Of a stretch of 43,236 bases of DNA, positions 20,581-31,471 are shown one piece after another (the first letter of the stretch is position 1; the number at the start of each line of letters is the position of its first letter). The position numbers were made by a program, and so were the translations under genes. Under the pieces are notes generated by a model. The model searched no databases. It saw only the letters and a program-made list of their open reading frames with translations, and had not been told where the DNA came from. The stretch comes from Bacillota bacterium (GTDB lineage: Bacteria > Bacillota > UBA5301), in the NCBI GenBank assembly GCA_012735535.1, contig JAAYHC010000023.1:1-43236 (forward strand), given 5' to 3'.

Positions 20581-22374
20581 TTAATCATCCGTCTGCAGCA
20601 CAGCCATAAAGGCCTCCTGAGGTATCTCCACATTACCCAGGGCCTTCATCCGCCGCTTGCCTTCCTTTTGCTTTTCTAATAACTTCCGCTTGCGGGTAAT
20701 ATCTCCTCCATAGCACTTGGCCAAGACGTCTTTGCGGAGCGCCCGGATCGTTTCCCGCGCAATTATCTTGTTCCCGATGGCGGCTTGGATCGGCACCTCA
20801 AATAACTGACTGGGAATGATCTCTTTAAGCTTTTTGGCCAACTCACGCCCCCGGGGGTACGCCTTATCCTGATGCACAATCGTGCTTAAGGCATCGACAG
20901 GCTTGCCGTTAACCAAGATGTCCAGCTTAACCAGTTTAGACTCCTTATACCCACTGAACTGATAGTCAAAAGAAGCATACCCCTTGGTCCGCGATTTCAG
21001 CTTATCAAAGAAGTCCATCAAAATCTCGCTGAGCGGCAACTCGTAAACCAGCCGCACCCTAGTGGTGTCCAGGTACTCCATATTCTGAAAAATCCCGCGC
21101 TTATCCTGGGCCAGTTCCATGACGGGTCCGACGAAATCTTGCGGCACAATTATGGAACCGGTGACATACGGTTCAAAGATCGCCTCAATCTCCTGAGGTT
21201 TTGGCAACAAGGCCGGATTATCGACATACAGTTCCGTCCCATCAGTCTTTTGCACCCGGTAGCGGACGCTTGGCGCAGTAGTAATCAGCTCTAAGCCATA
21301 CTCTCGTTCCAGCCGCTCTTGGATAATTTCCATGTGCAATAGGCCCAAGAAACCGCAGCGAAAACCAAACCCCAAAGCAACGGAGCTTTCCGGCTCGAAC
21401 TCTAGTGCGGCATCGTTGAGCTGCAGTTTTTCCAAAGCATCACGCAGCGCGGTGAAAGCGTCATTGTCAACAGGGTACAAACCCGAAAAAACCATCGGGG
21501 TCGCCTTGCGATAGCCTGGCAGGGGCTTAGCCGCCGGCCGTTCGGTCGAGGTGATGGTATCGCCGACATGCACATCCTTAACGTTTTTCACACCCGCGAT
21601 GATACAGCCGACCTCGCCGGCCCCCAGAGAATCGACGGGAACCAGTTTAGGCCGAAAGACACCAAGACCGTCGACCTCGAAACTTTTATTGGAAGCCATA
21701 AAGGTGATTTGATCGCCGACTTTTACCCGGCCGTGCACGATACGCACATACGCGATGACCCCCCGATACGAATCATAGGCGGAGTCAAAGATTAAGGCCT
21801 GCAAAGGGGCCTCTTCGCTACCTGTCGGCGGCGGGATCCGCTCGACTACGGCCTCCAAGATATCCTCAATGCCCTCACCCGTTTTGGCGCTGGCCAAAAT
21901 GGCCTCGTCCGGGTCAAGGCCAATCTCTTCCAGCTCGCGCTTAATCCGCTCCGGGTCGGCGCTCGGCAGATCAATCTTATTGATCACCGGGATTATTTCC
22001 AGATCATTCTCGAGGGCCAAATACAAGTTGGCTAAAGTTTGCGCTTCCACACCCTGCGAAGCATCGACAACGAGTAAAGCTCCCTCACAAGCCGCCAAAG
22101 ACCGGGAAACCTCGTAAGAGAAATCCACGTGCCCGGGGGTATCAATCAAGTTTAGAATGTACTCCTCCCCATTTTTGGCCCGGTAGTTCAGGCGCACCGC
22201 CTGCATCTTGATCGTGATACCGCGCTCACGCTCCAGATCCATACTGTCGAGCAGTTGTGAGGTCATTTCGCGTTGGCTGACAGTGCCGGTATCTTCAAGA
22301 ATCCGATCGGCCAGGGTTGATTTGCCGTGATCGATATGCGCGATAATACAAAAATTACGGATCTTTGACTGCAT
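20581..22374 (-). CDS. lepA: Elongation factor 4 (LepA)
   Basis: [94 protein letters not shown]. Confidence 0.99.
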   Translation of the reverse strand: MQSKIRNFCIIAHIDHGKSTLADRILEDTGTVSQREMTSQLLDSMDLERERGITIKMQAVRLNYRAKNGEEYILNLIDTPGHVDFSYEVSRSLAACEGALLVVDASQGVEAQTLANLYLALENDLEIIPVINKIDLPSADPERIKRELEEIGLDPDEAILASAKTGEGIEDILEAVVERIPPPTGSEEAPLQALIFDSAYDSYRGVIAYVRIVHGRVKVGDQITFMASNKSFEVDGLGVFRPKLVPVDSLGAGEVGCIIAGVKNVKDVHVGDTITSTERPAAKPLPGYRKATPMVFSGLYPVDNDAFTALRDALEKLQLNDAALEFEPESSVALGFGFRCGFLGLLHMEIIQERLEREYGLELITTAPSVRYRVQKTDGTELYVDNPALLPKPQEIEAIFEPYVTGSIIVPQDFVGPVMELAQDKRGIFQNMEYLDTTRVRLVYELPLSEILMDFFDKLKSRTKGYASFDYQFSGYKESKLVKLDILVNGKPVDALSTIVHQDKAYPRGRELAKKLKEIIPSQLFEVPIQAAIGNKIIARETIRALRKDVLAKCYGGDITRKRKLLEKQKEGKRRMKALGNVEIPQEAFMAVLQTDD

Positions 22375-22444
22375 CTTAAGGTAATACCCCATCCTATCTG
22401 TTAAAGTAATCTACCATCCACTATATAAAATAACGGCCAAACCT

Positions 22445-24013
22445 TCAACTCTTACGGTGTTTGATCTTCCGGGAGAAGGCGTTTAAGACTTGATGCAGCT
22501 CCTCCATTTTCAGGGCATAGGTTACTGCAAAATAGGTCACTGCACCAAACAGAATGGGAACTAAAGTTTCAATAGCCCGGGCGCGCATGAGTTCCAAGTT
22601 CAACCGACCGGCGAGATACGAATGGGTAGCCAAGACAACCGCCGACATTACTAAAGCTGCACAAAACATTTTAGTGACCGCAACCGTGATTCGCCGCCCA
22701 TCGATGCCGCCTAGCCTGCGCCGGATAATTACAACCGCGATAACCATGTTGACGATACTGCTCAGTGAAAAAGCAAGCGCTAACCCATGAAGCTGCAAAT
22801 TGGTGAAATTGAGGAAGAATAGGTTGAGGCCAAAATTGACGAAGAAAGTGATTACGCCGATTTTCACCGGGGTGATCGTATCTTGGAATGAATAGTAAAC
22901 TCTGGTGATAATCTGTAGCGTGGCTTGGCTGAACAGGGCCAGCGAAAAAAAGACGAGCGCTCCGGCGGTAATAACCGTATCCTCAGCTGTAAATTCCCCG
23001 GTCTGGTACAACAGGCGCACAATCGGTTCACTCAGGATCATCAATCCGAGCATCGCCGGGATGGTGATGTAATAAATCGAACGCAAGCTGAGCGAAACGG
23101 TCTGTTTGAGCTCTGCTAACTCAGCCAAGGCCGCCTGCGTAGTCATCGTTGGAAAGGCCGCGGTCGAGACGGCCATCGCAAACACTCCCAGAGGTAATTG
23201 CATTAACCGATTGGCTAGCCGAAAAGCCGTAATTGACCCTTCCGGCAGGGCAGAAGCAAGGTTTTGGGTAACCAGCAAATTCAACTGAATGATCGAGAGC
23301 CCGAAGACCGAAGGGAGCATCAGTTTGAACATCTTACGCACGCCGGGGTGCGCCAGGTCAATGCGCCAGCGATAGCCGGCATTGAGTTTGCGGGCCGCGC
23401 AAAACTGGGTCAGAAAATTCCCTACCGCACCACAAACTACCCCGGCCGCCAGGGCATAAACCCCGTATCTCCTTCCCAGGGCATAAGTGGCAATGATGAT
23501 GGCAATGTTGTAGATGATCGGACCGAGTGCAGGCGGGCCAAAACGTTTATAGGAATACAGAATGCCCATACCTAGACCGGCTAAAGCCGTGAAGAAAACC
23601 GCGGGAAACATGATCCGCATTAAGGAGATGAGCAGGACCAACCGCTCGCCGCTAAAGTCGTAGGCGACCAAGGGAGCCAAATAGGGTGAAAAGATCATCC
23701 CCAGGACCGTAAAGCCCAACAAGAGCAAGAAGATCAGGTTTAAAAAGCTGCTCCCGACATGCCAGGCCTCGGCTTCTTTACCTTTGGCTAAATATTCGGT
23801 AAAGACAGGGATAAAAGCCGCGCTCAGCGCACCTCCGACTAAAAGATAATACATTAAGTCCGGAATAGAAAAAGCGGCGAAAAAAGCATCTGTCACCGCA
23901 CTACGTCCAAAAATATCGGCTACCGCCCGCTCCCGGACGAAACCCAACAATCTGCTGGCCAGGATAGCAACCATCATAAATCCGGCTGCCCTGGCAACTT
24001 GGCGTTGTGACAT
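22445..24013 (-). CDS. murJ: Lipid II flippase MurJ
   Basis: MVAILASRLLGFVRERAVADIFGRSAVTDAFFAAFSIPDLMYYLLVGGALSAAFIPVFTEY; MviN fold, polytopic. Confidence 0.95.
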   Translation of the reverse strand: MSQRQVARAAGFMMVAILASRLLGFVRERAVADIFGRSAVTDAFFAAFSIPDLMYYLLVGGALSAAFIPVFTEYLAKGKEAEAWHVGSSFLNLIFLLLLGFTVLGMIFSPYLAPLVAYDFSGERLVLLISLMRIMFPAVFFTALAGLGMGILYSYKRFGPPALGPIIYNIAIIIATYALGRRYGVYALAAGVVCGAVGNFLTQFCAARKLNAGYRWRIDLAHPGVRKMFKLMLPSVFGLSIIQLNLLVTQNLASALPEGSITAFRLANRLMQLPLGVFAMAVSTAAFPTMTTQAALAELAELKQTVSLSLRSIYYITIPAMLGLMILSEPIVRLLYQTGEFTAEDTVITAGALVFFSLALFSQATLQIITRVYYSFQDTITPVKIGVITFFVNFGLNLFFLNFTNLQLHGLALAFSLSSIVNMVIAVVIIRRRLGGIDGRRITVAVTKMFCAALVMSAVVLATHSYLAGRLNLELMRARAIETLVPILFGAVTYFAVTYALKMEELHQVLNAFSRKIKHRKS

Positions 24014-24100
24014 AAATGACCTCCGGCCCTTGCTTCATCTACAGGATGGTAGAATGCTTTGAGCTTTATTCCACTTCAGCCCTGAATCTCCTGCCACCAC

Positions 24101-25381
24101 CTAGTTTAAGAGCGTCGCCAGCGCATCAGCAACTAAGCGCGCCGATTTAATCGCTTCCTCCCGAGTGTTGTAGTGATCCCCGATCTCCAGTAAGATAGCT
24201 TGCGGGTGCAGCTCTTGGTTATATGGCCAGTCTTTGACGACAATGCCGCGGCTTAATCCGGGATAGAGCCTCTCCATCGCTTGATGCAGCCGGGTAGCCA
24301 GGCGGTGATTGTCTTCCCAGTGCGGGTTGCTGAACCCGACCCGCCCTTTGCCGACGACAATCGCTACCCGGGCGAGCATTTCTCCGGCTACGGTGGTGGC
24401 AATCGCCGTCTCAGGCGGTTTGGTCAAGCCGTCCCGGTGAATATCGAGTACTATCTGCACGCTGGGGTACTGGCGCAAAATATTTTCCAAGGTCAAGCGG
24501 GAGTTGGTGTAAGCATCCCGGAAGACCGGGTAATCATGGATTTGCCGGGAGTGAACGACGGGTATTTTATACTCCTCAGCTAAAATCCGGGCCAGTTCGT
24601 CACCGACGGAAATGACCCCGAGATCTTGGCCCCAGCAGTAGTCACCGGCGAAAAACTGTTCTCCTTTGGTGTGTTGGTCACGCCCATGGTACATTTCCGA
24701 ACTGTGCGTATGGTAAATTGCTACCAGGGGCTGATCCCCTTTGGCCCTTTCCGGCACCACCTCAACCTTGGGCGCTGACTCTTTTGGCAACAGTGCAGGG
24801 TCCGGAGCGCGTTCCGTCATATAGGCAGGCAATTCGAAATCAGAACCAAGAAACTGCGCTTCTAGGATACTTTCAACCTCATACAAATCCACGTTGGTAA
24901 CCGTAGTAACCAGTTGTCTGACCATGGCCGGCAGATCAAAGTCAATAGGCTCACTCCCGGCGGCAACTCGCGGCAGACCGGCCTCCAACAACTGAGCCGG
25001 AATATCCTCGTTGGCCTGCAGGCTAAAGACCAAACTTGGGTACAGCTCATCTTTGATCCACCTAGCTCCGGCAACCCCGCATTCCCATCCGGCCCGGAGG
25101 AGTGAAGTTACCAGTCTGCCTGTTTCCAAAGGATGCTTGATAACCAGCGACCCACAGGCAATTAGAACAATGGCTGTGGCCATTTGCACCCAGAAGCGGC
25201 GGCCAAGGAACGCTCGCACCGGCTTGCGGCGCGGCGTCTGCAGCGTGGTAACCCAGCGCGGTACGGCCCCACCGCGCCTGCGCGCATAAGTCAAAGCCCA
25301 GCGACGAAACAAGCGATGCAAGCGCAACGCAAAAACCTGGCAATATCCGCGTATATTCCGTTGCCGCAGGTGCCTGGCCAT
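24101..25381 (-). CDS. spoIIP: Stage II sporulation protein P
   Basis: VAIYHTHSSEMY catalytic motif; VQIVLDIHRDGL; LLEIGDHYNTREEA. Confidence 0.92.
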   Translation of the reverse strand: MARHLRQRNIRGYCQVFALRLHRLFRRWALTYARRRGGAVPRWVTTLQTPRRKPVRAFLGRRFWVQMATAIVLIACGSLVIKHPLETGRLVTSLLRAGWECGVAGARWIKDELYPSLVFSLQANEDIPAQLLEAGLPRVAAGSEPIDFDLPAMVRQLVTTVTNVDLYEVESILEAQFLGSDFELPAYMTERAPDPALLPKESAPKVEVVPERAKGDQPLVAIYHTHSSEMYHGRDQHTKGEQFFAGDYCWGQDLGVISVGDELARILAEEYKIPVVHSRQIHDYPVFRDAYTNSRLTLENILRQYPSVQIVLDIHRDGLTKPPETAIATTVAGEMLARVAIVVGKGRVGFSNPHWEDNHRLATRLHQAMERLYPGLSRGIVVKDWPYNQELHPQAILLEIGDHYNTREEAIKSARLVADALATLLN

Positions 25382-25409
25382 CCTGCTCCCCCCATCGTTT
25401 TACCCATTA

Positions 25410-25436
25410 ATTGTATGCTTCGGACAATCGGGTTAT
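25410..25436 (-). promoter_or_regulatory. Putative sigma-E promoter for spoIIP
   Basis: Minus strand CATAAC-N14-CATACAATTA. Confidence 0.55.
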
Positions 25437-25511
25437 GTCCCAAGGCGGGCAGGATTATCTTTGGCCAAAGCGGAACTAGCTTTAAGATATCGGTAAAGTC
25501 GGAGGGATTGG

Positions 25512-26528
25512 TTGGTGGCAGTGAGCGCACCTCAGTTAATAGAGCAGACCGCCAAAGCGGTGGCCGGTGGCGATTGCGCCCCGATTCTTTTTCTTTCTGC
25601 CGAATCCTATCTGGTTGAAACTGCTGTCCAAGCCGTCACAACCGCTTGGCTTGGCACCGAACCTGACCAGTTTCAGCTGATTAGCCTCAACTGCCGGGAG
25701 TTTTCCCCCGATGATTATCTGGCGAATGTACTGACCTTTGGGATGTTCGCCCAGCGTCGTCTAGCAATACTTTCCGATATTGATCTGCTTAATGCGGCCG
25801 GGCTCGATCTGGTCGCCGATTCCTTCGGTCATCTACCACCGGAGACTCTGGTGGTGTGCACCGCAGCAACAAAGAAGAACATCAAGAGCAAATTGCTGCA
25901 AGCGCTACAAGCAGCGGGAAAAATCATCGAATTGCCCGCCTTGCGTGGTCTGGATCTTGTCAGTTGGCTGCGCAAAATGGCTAAAGCGGAAAAACTCACG
26001 TTGGATCCACAGGTCGAGGCTGAACTGATCGCGACTTTTAGCGGCGACCTTAACCAGTTACAGTCTGAACTGGCCAAACTGGCTGCATATAAAGGCATTG
26101 CTGGGTCAGCAGTCTCGATCGCCGATCTCAAAGCCGTCATGGGTCGGTCCAGCCTTCACTCTATTTTTAATCTCACAGATGCCATAGGCGAGCAAAACCT
26201 CAGCCGAGCTAGGAGCGAATTGCTGAACTTGTTAAATGCCGGAGAAAATCCGGCCTACATCGTTGCGATGCTCCAGTGGCACCTGGCCAACCTCTGGCAG
26301 TGCAAGGCAGCACCCTCTACCGATCCGCAAGCTTTGGCCAAACAGCTAGGCATCCACCCCTATGTGGCAAAAAAGTGTCTGAAACAGGCCGCTAATTTCG
26401 AACTCGCCACCCTGGAGAAGTCATATCTATTAGCTGTTGAGTGTGAATTTCGCCTGAAAGCAGGAAAAGCCCCACGCGCAGACGTGGAGCTTGACCGCTT
26501 AATCGTTGAAACTATCGCCAATCTGTGA
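25512..26528 (+). CDS. holA: DNA polymerase III subunit delta
   Basis: LIATFSGDLNQLQSELAKLAAY; overall HolA pattern and conserved position next to rpsT. Confidence 0.92.
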   Translation: MVAVSAPQLIEQTAKAVAGGDCAPILFLSAESYLVETAVQAVTTAWLGTEPDQFQLISLNCREFSPDDYLANVLTFGMFAQRRLAILSDIDLLNAAGLDLVADSFGHLPPETLVVCTAATKKNIKSKLLQALQAAGKIIELPALRGLDLVSWLRKMAKAEKLTLDPQVEAELIATFSGDLNQLQSELAKLAAYKGIAGSAVSIADLKAVMGRSSLHSIFNLTDAIGEQNLSRARSELLNLLNAGENPAYIVAMLQWHLANLWQCKAAPSTDPQALAKQLGIHPYVAKKCLKQAANFELATLEKSYLLAVECEFRLKAGKAPRADVELDRLIVETIANL

Positions 26529-26532
26529 GCAC

Positions 26533-26799
26533 TTATTCGCCGGCTTGGGCCATCTTTTTGGCTAAGCGTGATTTTTGGCGAGCCGCCTTGTTTTTATGAA
26601 TAATGCCCTTTGCGGCCGCTTTGTCCAGCTTAGAAGCGGCGAGCTTTACATAGTCGGCCGCATCAGCTGACTGGGCCTCAATAGCAGAGATTGCCCGCTT
26701 GAGGGTGGTCTTAACCTCGGACTTGATTGCCTTGTTATACAGGCGATTCTCGGCTGACTTTTTCACATCTTTCACAGAGGACTTAATGTTCGGCATCAT
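26533..26799 (-). CDS. rpsT: 30S ribosomal protein S20
   Basis: MPNIKSSVKDVKKSAENRLYNKAIKSEVKTTLKRAI..KGIIHKNKAARQKSRLAKKM. Confidence 0.97.
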   Translation of the reverse strand: MMPNIKSSVKDVKKSAENRLYNKAIKSEVKTTLKRAISAIEAQSADAADYVKLAASKLDKAAAKGIIHKNKAARQKSRLAKKMAQAGE

Positions 26800-26829
26800 G
26801 ACACCCCCCTCACCAGAAATTCGAACCTA

Positions 26830-26858
26830 ATTTTATCACAACTATCCAAGAATGTAAA
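26830..26858 (-). promoter_or_regulatory. Sigma-A promoter for rpsT
   Basis: Minus strand TTTACA-N17-TAAAAT. Confidence 0.65.
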
Positions 26859-26934
26859 CACACCCATTTACTGAGGCATACCACCACTTTAGTAGGGAAA
26901 GCTATTTGGTAGTAACCTGTAAGGATGGTGAGGT

Positions 26935-28080
26935 ATGAAACACTCAGATCGGCTCGTCCGTTTGATCAACTCATGGATCGGCGAAAACGATGAGGTCACA
27001 GATCCCTTTGAGCATGCGCACAGTATCCGGACCGACTTGGCCTTAGAAGCGACGGAAGTCATTAAAGCCGATCGCGGCCAAGAAATACCCGGGGCTAAGG
27101 TCGAAGTAATCGATGGCAAATACGCCAAGGTAACACGCATGGGTATTTTAACCGCCCAAGCGGCAAAAATCGTGGGGAAAATGCCCGGCCACTATTCGAC
27201 GATCGAAGCTCCCCAAATGCGTACCCGCAATCGTGATCTGCAGGAAGAGGTTAGTCAACTTTTTGCTAAAGAAATCGAACGCTTTTTACACACAATCAAA
27301 CAAGATGACCTGGTGCTTGTAGTCGGACTGGGCAACTGGAATGCCACCCCCGACGCCATTGGACCGCGGGTAATTCATCATCTGCTGGTCACCAGGCACC
27401 TGCACAAATATGCTCCCCCCGAGCTATCGGGAGGATTGCGACCGGTAGCCGCTATCGCACCGGGAGTAATGGGAACTACGGGCATCGAAACCGGCGAAAT
27501 AGTCCTCGGTTTGGTCAAACAAATCAAGCCGGCGATGGTCATTGCGGTGGATGCCTTGGCTTCCCGCTCGGTGGAAAGAGTGTGCACAACAATTCAGATT
27601 TCCAATACCGGTATCAATCCTGGAGCCGGTGTGGGCAACCGGCGGCTAAGTATCACCCCGGAAACTCTGGGAGTACCGGTTCTGGCGGTCGGCGTACCCA
27701 CAGTCGTCCACGCGACGACTTTGGTCAACGATGCGCTCAGACTGATTGAAGGTGATCAGTACGGCACCCAAGAAGCCAAACGACCCAAAACTACCTTTGG
27801 CCGGATAAATGTACTGGGTAATTCGGAGCCGGCCGGCGAGTCCGAACCTGCCCAACCGGAAAGCAAGCTCAATCGGTTAGCCGCCCTTAGCGAATTACCG
27901 CCTCTGCAAAAACAACAGATCGTCCAAGAGCTGCTGGCGCCCTTCATGGGGTCATTAATCATGACCCCCAAAGAAATCGATGTATTTATCGAGGATATGG
28001 CCGAAGTTGTCGCCGGCGGCTTGAATGCAGCTCTGCATCCGGGCATCGAACTCGCGGATATTCTCAAGTACTTAAAGTAA
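26935..28080 (+). CDS. gpr: GPR endopeptidase (SASP-degrading germination protease)
   Basis: RTDLALEATEVI; VGLGNWNATPDAIGPRVIHHLLVTRH; VIAVDALASRS. Confidence 0.97.
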   Translation: MKHSDRLVRLINSWIGENDEVTDPFEHAHSIRTDLALEATEVIKADRGQEIPGAKVEVIDGKYAKVTRMGILTAQAAKIVGKMPGHYSTIEAPQMRTRNRDLQEEVSQLFAKEIERFLHTIKQDDLVLVVGLGNWNATPDAIGPRVIHHLLVTRHLHKYAPPELSGGLRPVAAIAPGVMGTTGIETGEIVLGLVKQIKPAMVIAVDALASRSVERVCTTIQISNTGINPGAGVGNRRLSITPETLGVPVLAVGVPTVVHATTLVNDALRLIEGDQYGTQEAKRPKTTFGRINVLGNSEPAGESEPAQPESKLNRLAALSELPPLQKQQIVQELLAPFMGSLIMTPKEIDVFIEDMAEVVAGGLNAALHPGIELADILKYLK

Positions 28081-30345
28081 GCTTAAGAGCAGTCCGAGCA
28101 CGTTGCGAGCCCAAAGGTTTGGATTGATCGCCCCGCCGGTACTCGCAAGCGAGACCGCTGTGCCGTCAGTCCGCAGGCGAATGTTGCCGCTGTGATCTGT
28201 CCGAAAGGCGGTAATCCCAGCCTGGGCCAATTTGGCCAGGGTATCACGGTTCGGCTGTCCCCGCCGCAGCCCCTCTCCGGAAATAATCGCGTACCGCGGA
28301 TTAACGATGGACAACCAGTGCGCGCTAAGGGAATGGCCGCCATGATGTGGCACTTTGAGCACGAGCGACTTAATCTCATTCGCCTGGGCTAATACTTTTT
28401 GTTCCTGTGCCGGAAGATCCCCGGCAAAAATTAGGCTAAAAAGGCCATATTCGATTCTAAACACCATTGATGCCCGGTTGGGATTAGCGAGATAATCCGC
28501 CGAGTATTCCTCCGGATATAAAATCTGGCCTGTACAGCCGGCTTGCGCAAAACTGAGGCCACGCTGGGCCGCCAGCGGACCATTCGCTATTTCCGGGGCC
28601 GGCAGTAAAGGCGGTATCATCCCGCCTGGACTGACCACACCGCCCACGGGAATCTCGGCGAAAACCGGCAGTAATCCTCCCGTATGGTCGGCATGCCAGT
28701 GTGAGATCATCACTGTGTCAAGAGAGGTGCAATTAGCGTATTTGAGAAAAGGCAAGACTACCGAGCGCCCAATCCAATCGTGCAAATCCGCCTCGGATTG
28801 ACCGCCGCCATCGATCAGCATTTTGCTGCCGCCTGGTAGCTCCAAATAAAAGGCGTCACCATGCCCAACATTCAAGACGGTTACCGCCAACCATGGTGAA
28901 TACTTTGCCCCGAGTGTTTGGCAGAGCGCATTGGCCTGAAGTAGGGCGATAATCAGGCAATAACAGACCCAGCTTATCACCCGGTCACGGCCCTGGCCGC
29001 AGACTTTGTCGCTCGCTCTACGGCAAAGAAACACGAGGGATGAATAACAGGCGAGCATGAACAAGAGCCCAACTGTACCCACCGTTACCGTCACGCCCGG
29101 CAAGCGGCTAGCGACAAGCAAAATTCGTTCCAGCGCTATTGTCAGCCGATCAATGATCCAGCCAAACCACAGGAAGAAATAATCACCGACACCGCAAAGC
29201 AGAAATGGCAAGGCCGCCAGCCCGCCGAGCACCAACACAAAGACAAACGGCGCGCAACCGATCGTCAAGAAAGGCCCCCAGGGATTGATCACCCCAAAAT
29301 AGGCGGCCGCGACCGGCATGATGACCGCCGTCACCACCAGACCCGGGTTTAATAGATTGCCGAGCCGCGTACTCTCGGATCGGAAAGAATTATAAAGGAT
29401 CAGGCCCCAAACGCAGATAATGCTCAAGCGAAAACCGAGGTTAAACAAGTAAGCCGGGTTTAACCATAACAGGAGTAAGAGCGTACGGCCAAAGGCTTCC
29501 CGCGCGGTCACCTGCCGCCCAATCCAACCGGCCAAGGCAAAATACAAACCGGCTACAACCGCCCTGGTTGCCGAGGCTCCTCCACCGGAAAGAATGGCAA
29601 ACAGGATAATCCCGGTCAAAACAGTCCGAGGCCGTTTATTGCGCAAAGTTAAAGTCACAGCTGCAACGTACATCCCGAGATGCAGCCCGGAAATCGCTAA
29701 GAGATGGGAAACCCCGGTTTTTTTGGCATTTTCATTAATCACCGGTGAAAGATCGGTGCGATCCCCGAATAACAGTGCCTTAAGCAGCCCTTTACTTTCC
29801 GGCTGAAGGTTTTGCGCCTGTTCCAGGCGGCGAAGCACCACCTGCCGGAGGTCCCAGTTGCCCCGACGGAGCAGCTCGATCCCATCCCCCGCACAGTTGA
29901 TCGTCCACCCCTGCAGATTGAAGGGGTCCCACCACAGCCAATGCTGCGGAGGCGTAAAGCGTTGATAGCGGGCGGCGCCCCGAACCAGCACCGCGTCACC
30001 GACTTCACACGGAACAGGCTGACCATTGACAAAAACCCTGAGAAGCGAAGACCGCGGCAGGCCACTCGGTCTTAAATCAAGCATACTCCCCCATTCATAC
30101 CGGCGGATCCGCTCAATCGAACCGGTAAGCACCACCCTCTCTCCCTGCAATTGGCGTTCCAAAGCTACTAGCCGCGCAGCGTCCTGCCAGGCTGCCACAT
30201 AATAGAGGTACAATACCGAGAGGAGTAATAAGCCTGTTTTACCCGGCTTTTTGCCGCCCACAATCAGGACAATAAGCCAGCCAAAAACAACCAGCAGTCC
30301 CGGATAGATGAGGCATCCGTATTCAGTCGGCATCGCGCTCGCCAA
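28072..30345 (-). CDS. comEC: DNA internalization competence protein ComEC/Rec2 family
   Basis: ComEC core (GVSHLLAISGLHLGMYVAAVTL) plus C-terminal metallo-beta-lactamase (MISHWHADHTGGL, PHHGGHSLSAHWL). Confidence 0.95.
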   Translation of the reverse strand: MASAMPTEYGCLIYPGLLVVFGWLIVLIVGGKKPGKTGLLLLSVLYLYYVAAWQDAARLVALERQLQGERVVLTGSIERIRRYEWGSMLDLRPSGLPRSSLLRVFVNGQPVPCEVGDAVLVRGAARYQRFTPPQHWLWWDPFNLQGWTINCAGDGIELLRRGNWDLRQVVLRRLEQAQNLQPESKGLLKALLFGDRTDLSPVINENAKKTGVSHLLAISGLHLGMYVAAVTLTLRNKRPRTVLTGIILFAILSGGGASATRAVVAGLYFALAGWIGRQVTAREAFGRTLLLLLWLNPAYLFNLGFRLSIICVWGLILYNSFRSESTRLGNLLNPGLVVTAVIMPVAAAYFGVINPWGPFLTIGCAPFVFVLVLGGLAALPFLLCGVGDYFFLWFGWIIDRLTIALERILLVASRLPGVTVTVGTVGLLFMLACYSSLVFLCRRASDKVCGQGRDRVISWVCYCLIIALLQANALCQTLGAKYSPWLAVTVLNVGHGDAFYLELPGGSKMLIDGGGQSEADLHDWIGRSVVLPFLKYANCTSLDTVMISHWHADHTGGLLPVFAEIPVGGVVSPGGMIPPLLPAPEIANGPLAAQRGLSFAQAGCTGQILYPEEYSADYLANPNRASMVFRIEYGLFSLIFAGDLPAQEQKVLAQANEIKSLVLKVPHHGGHSLSAHWLSIVNPRYAIISGEGLRRGQPNRDTLAKLAQAGITAFRTDHSGNIRLRTDGTAVSLASTGGAINPNLWARNVLGLLLSLL

Positions 30346-30700
30346 TGACCAGAAATGGCCGGATCTGATTTAACTTGACCTCGCCTATACCGTTAACCTC
30401 TAAAAGCTCCTCGACACTGGAGATCCCACCGCTGTTCGTCCGGTACTCAATAATCCGCGCCGCCAAGGCCGGACCGATCCCGGGCAATTGCTCTAATTGC
30501 TCAGCACTGGCGGTGTTGACATCAAGCACTAGCGGGTCAGACGGTTGCGGGGTGGCCGGGACGCGCGAAGTCAGCTCCGAAAGTGGAGGGAGCTCGGTCA
30601 AGTGCCACACGATGCCCGCAGGTCCGAGAGCAAAATAACCGCGTAAAAAGGACAAACTCAGAGCTAAGAGAAATAAAGCCAGCATTGTTCGGGTTGACAC
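30323..30700 (-). CDS. comEA: ComEA-family helix-hairpin-helix DNA-binding protein
   Basis: VNTASAEQLEQLPGIGPALAARIIEYRTNSGGISSVEELLEVNGIGEVKLNQIRPFL; likely GTG start at about 30700 with GAGGTGAAGG RBS. Confidence 0.88.
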   Translation of the reverse strand: MSTRTMLALFLLALSLSFLRGYFALGPAGIVWHLTELPPLSELTSRVPATPQPSDPLVLDVNTASAEQLEQLPGIGPALAARIIEYRTNSGGISSVEELLEVNGIGEVKLNQIRPFLVIGERDAD

Positions 30701-30811
30701 GACCTTCACCTCAGCAAAATTGTAGCTGAAGAGCCTTCCCGTAAACAAAGCCGGCCTTAAGTCAAATCATTCATTTAACCGCTAGTACCGGTAAGCTTCG
30801 CCTATCCATTT

Positions 30812-31459
30812 CTAACGTTTCGGCACTTTTTCCCAGTCAGCTAGGAACCGTTCAATACCGATGTCGGTTAAGGGGTGTTGGACCATTTGCTGCAGGGTCT
30901 TATAGGGTATAGTAGCGATATGCGCACCGGCCAGAGCCGCCTCCACTACGTGGAGCGGATGTCTGATGCTGGCCGCAATGATTTCGGTCGAGAGGTCGTG
31001 TAACCGAAAGATCTCCGCGACCTGCCGGATCATAGCCATTCCCTCGGTGCTGATGTCGTCGAGGCGGCCCACAAAGGGGCTCACATAAGTGGCACCGGCT
31101 CTGGCAGCCAGTAAGGCTTGGTTGGGAGTAAAGGCCAGCGTCAGATTTGTTTTGATTCCTTGCTTGCTTAGGACACTCGTTGCCTTGAGCCCTTCCCAGC
31201 AAATGGGTATTTTAATAACAATATTCTTGTGCCAGCTCGCCAGTTCTTCGGCCTCGCGAATCATGCCGGCGGCCTCCGTGCTGACGACTTCAGCGCTAAT
31301 GGGGCCATCGACAATCTCGCAGATCTGGCTGACCACCTCGCGAAAATCCCGGCCCTCTTTGGCCACAAGTGACGGATTGGTCGTAACGCCGGCGATCACG
31401 CCGAGACTGGCCGCTTCCCGAATTTCATCGATATTAGCGGTGTCTAAAAACAATTTCAA
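30812..31459 (-). CDS. fsa: Fructose-6-phosphate aldolase / transaldolase (TalC/FSA family)
   Basis: [83 protein letters not shown]. Confidence 0.94.
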   Translation of the reverse strand: MKLFLDTANIDEIREAASLGVIAGVTTNPSLVAKEGRDFREVVSQICEIVDGPISAEVVSTEAAGMIREAEELASWHKNIVIKIPICWEGLKATSVLSKQGIKTNLTLAFTPNQALLAARAGATYVSPFVGRLDDISTEGMAMIRQVAEIFRLHDLSTEIIAASIRHPLHVVEAALAGAHIATIPYKTLQQMVQHPLTDIGIERFLADWEKVPKR

Positions 31460-31471
31460 GTTAATTACCCC

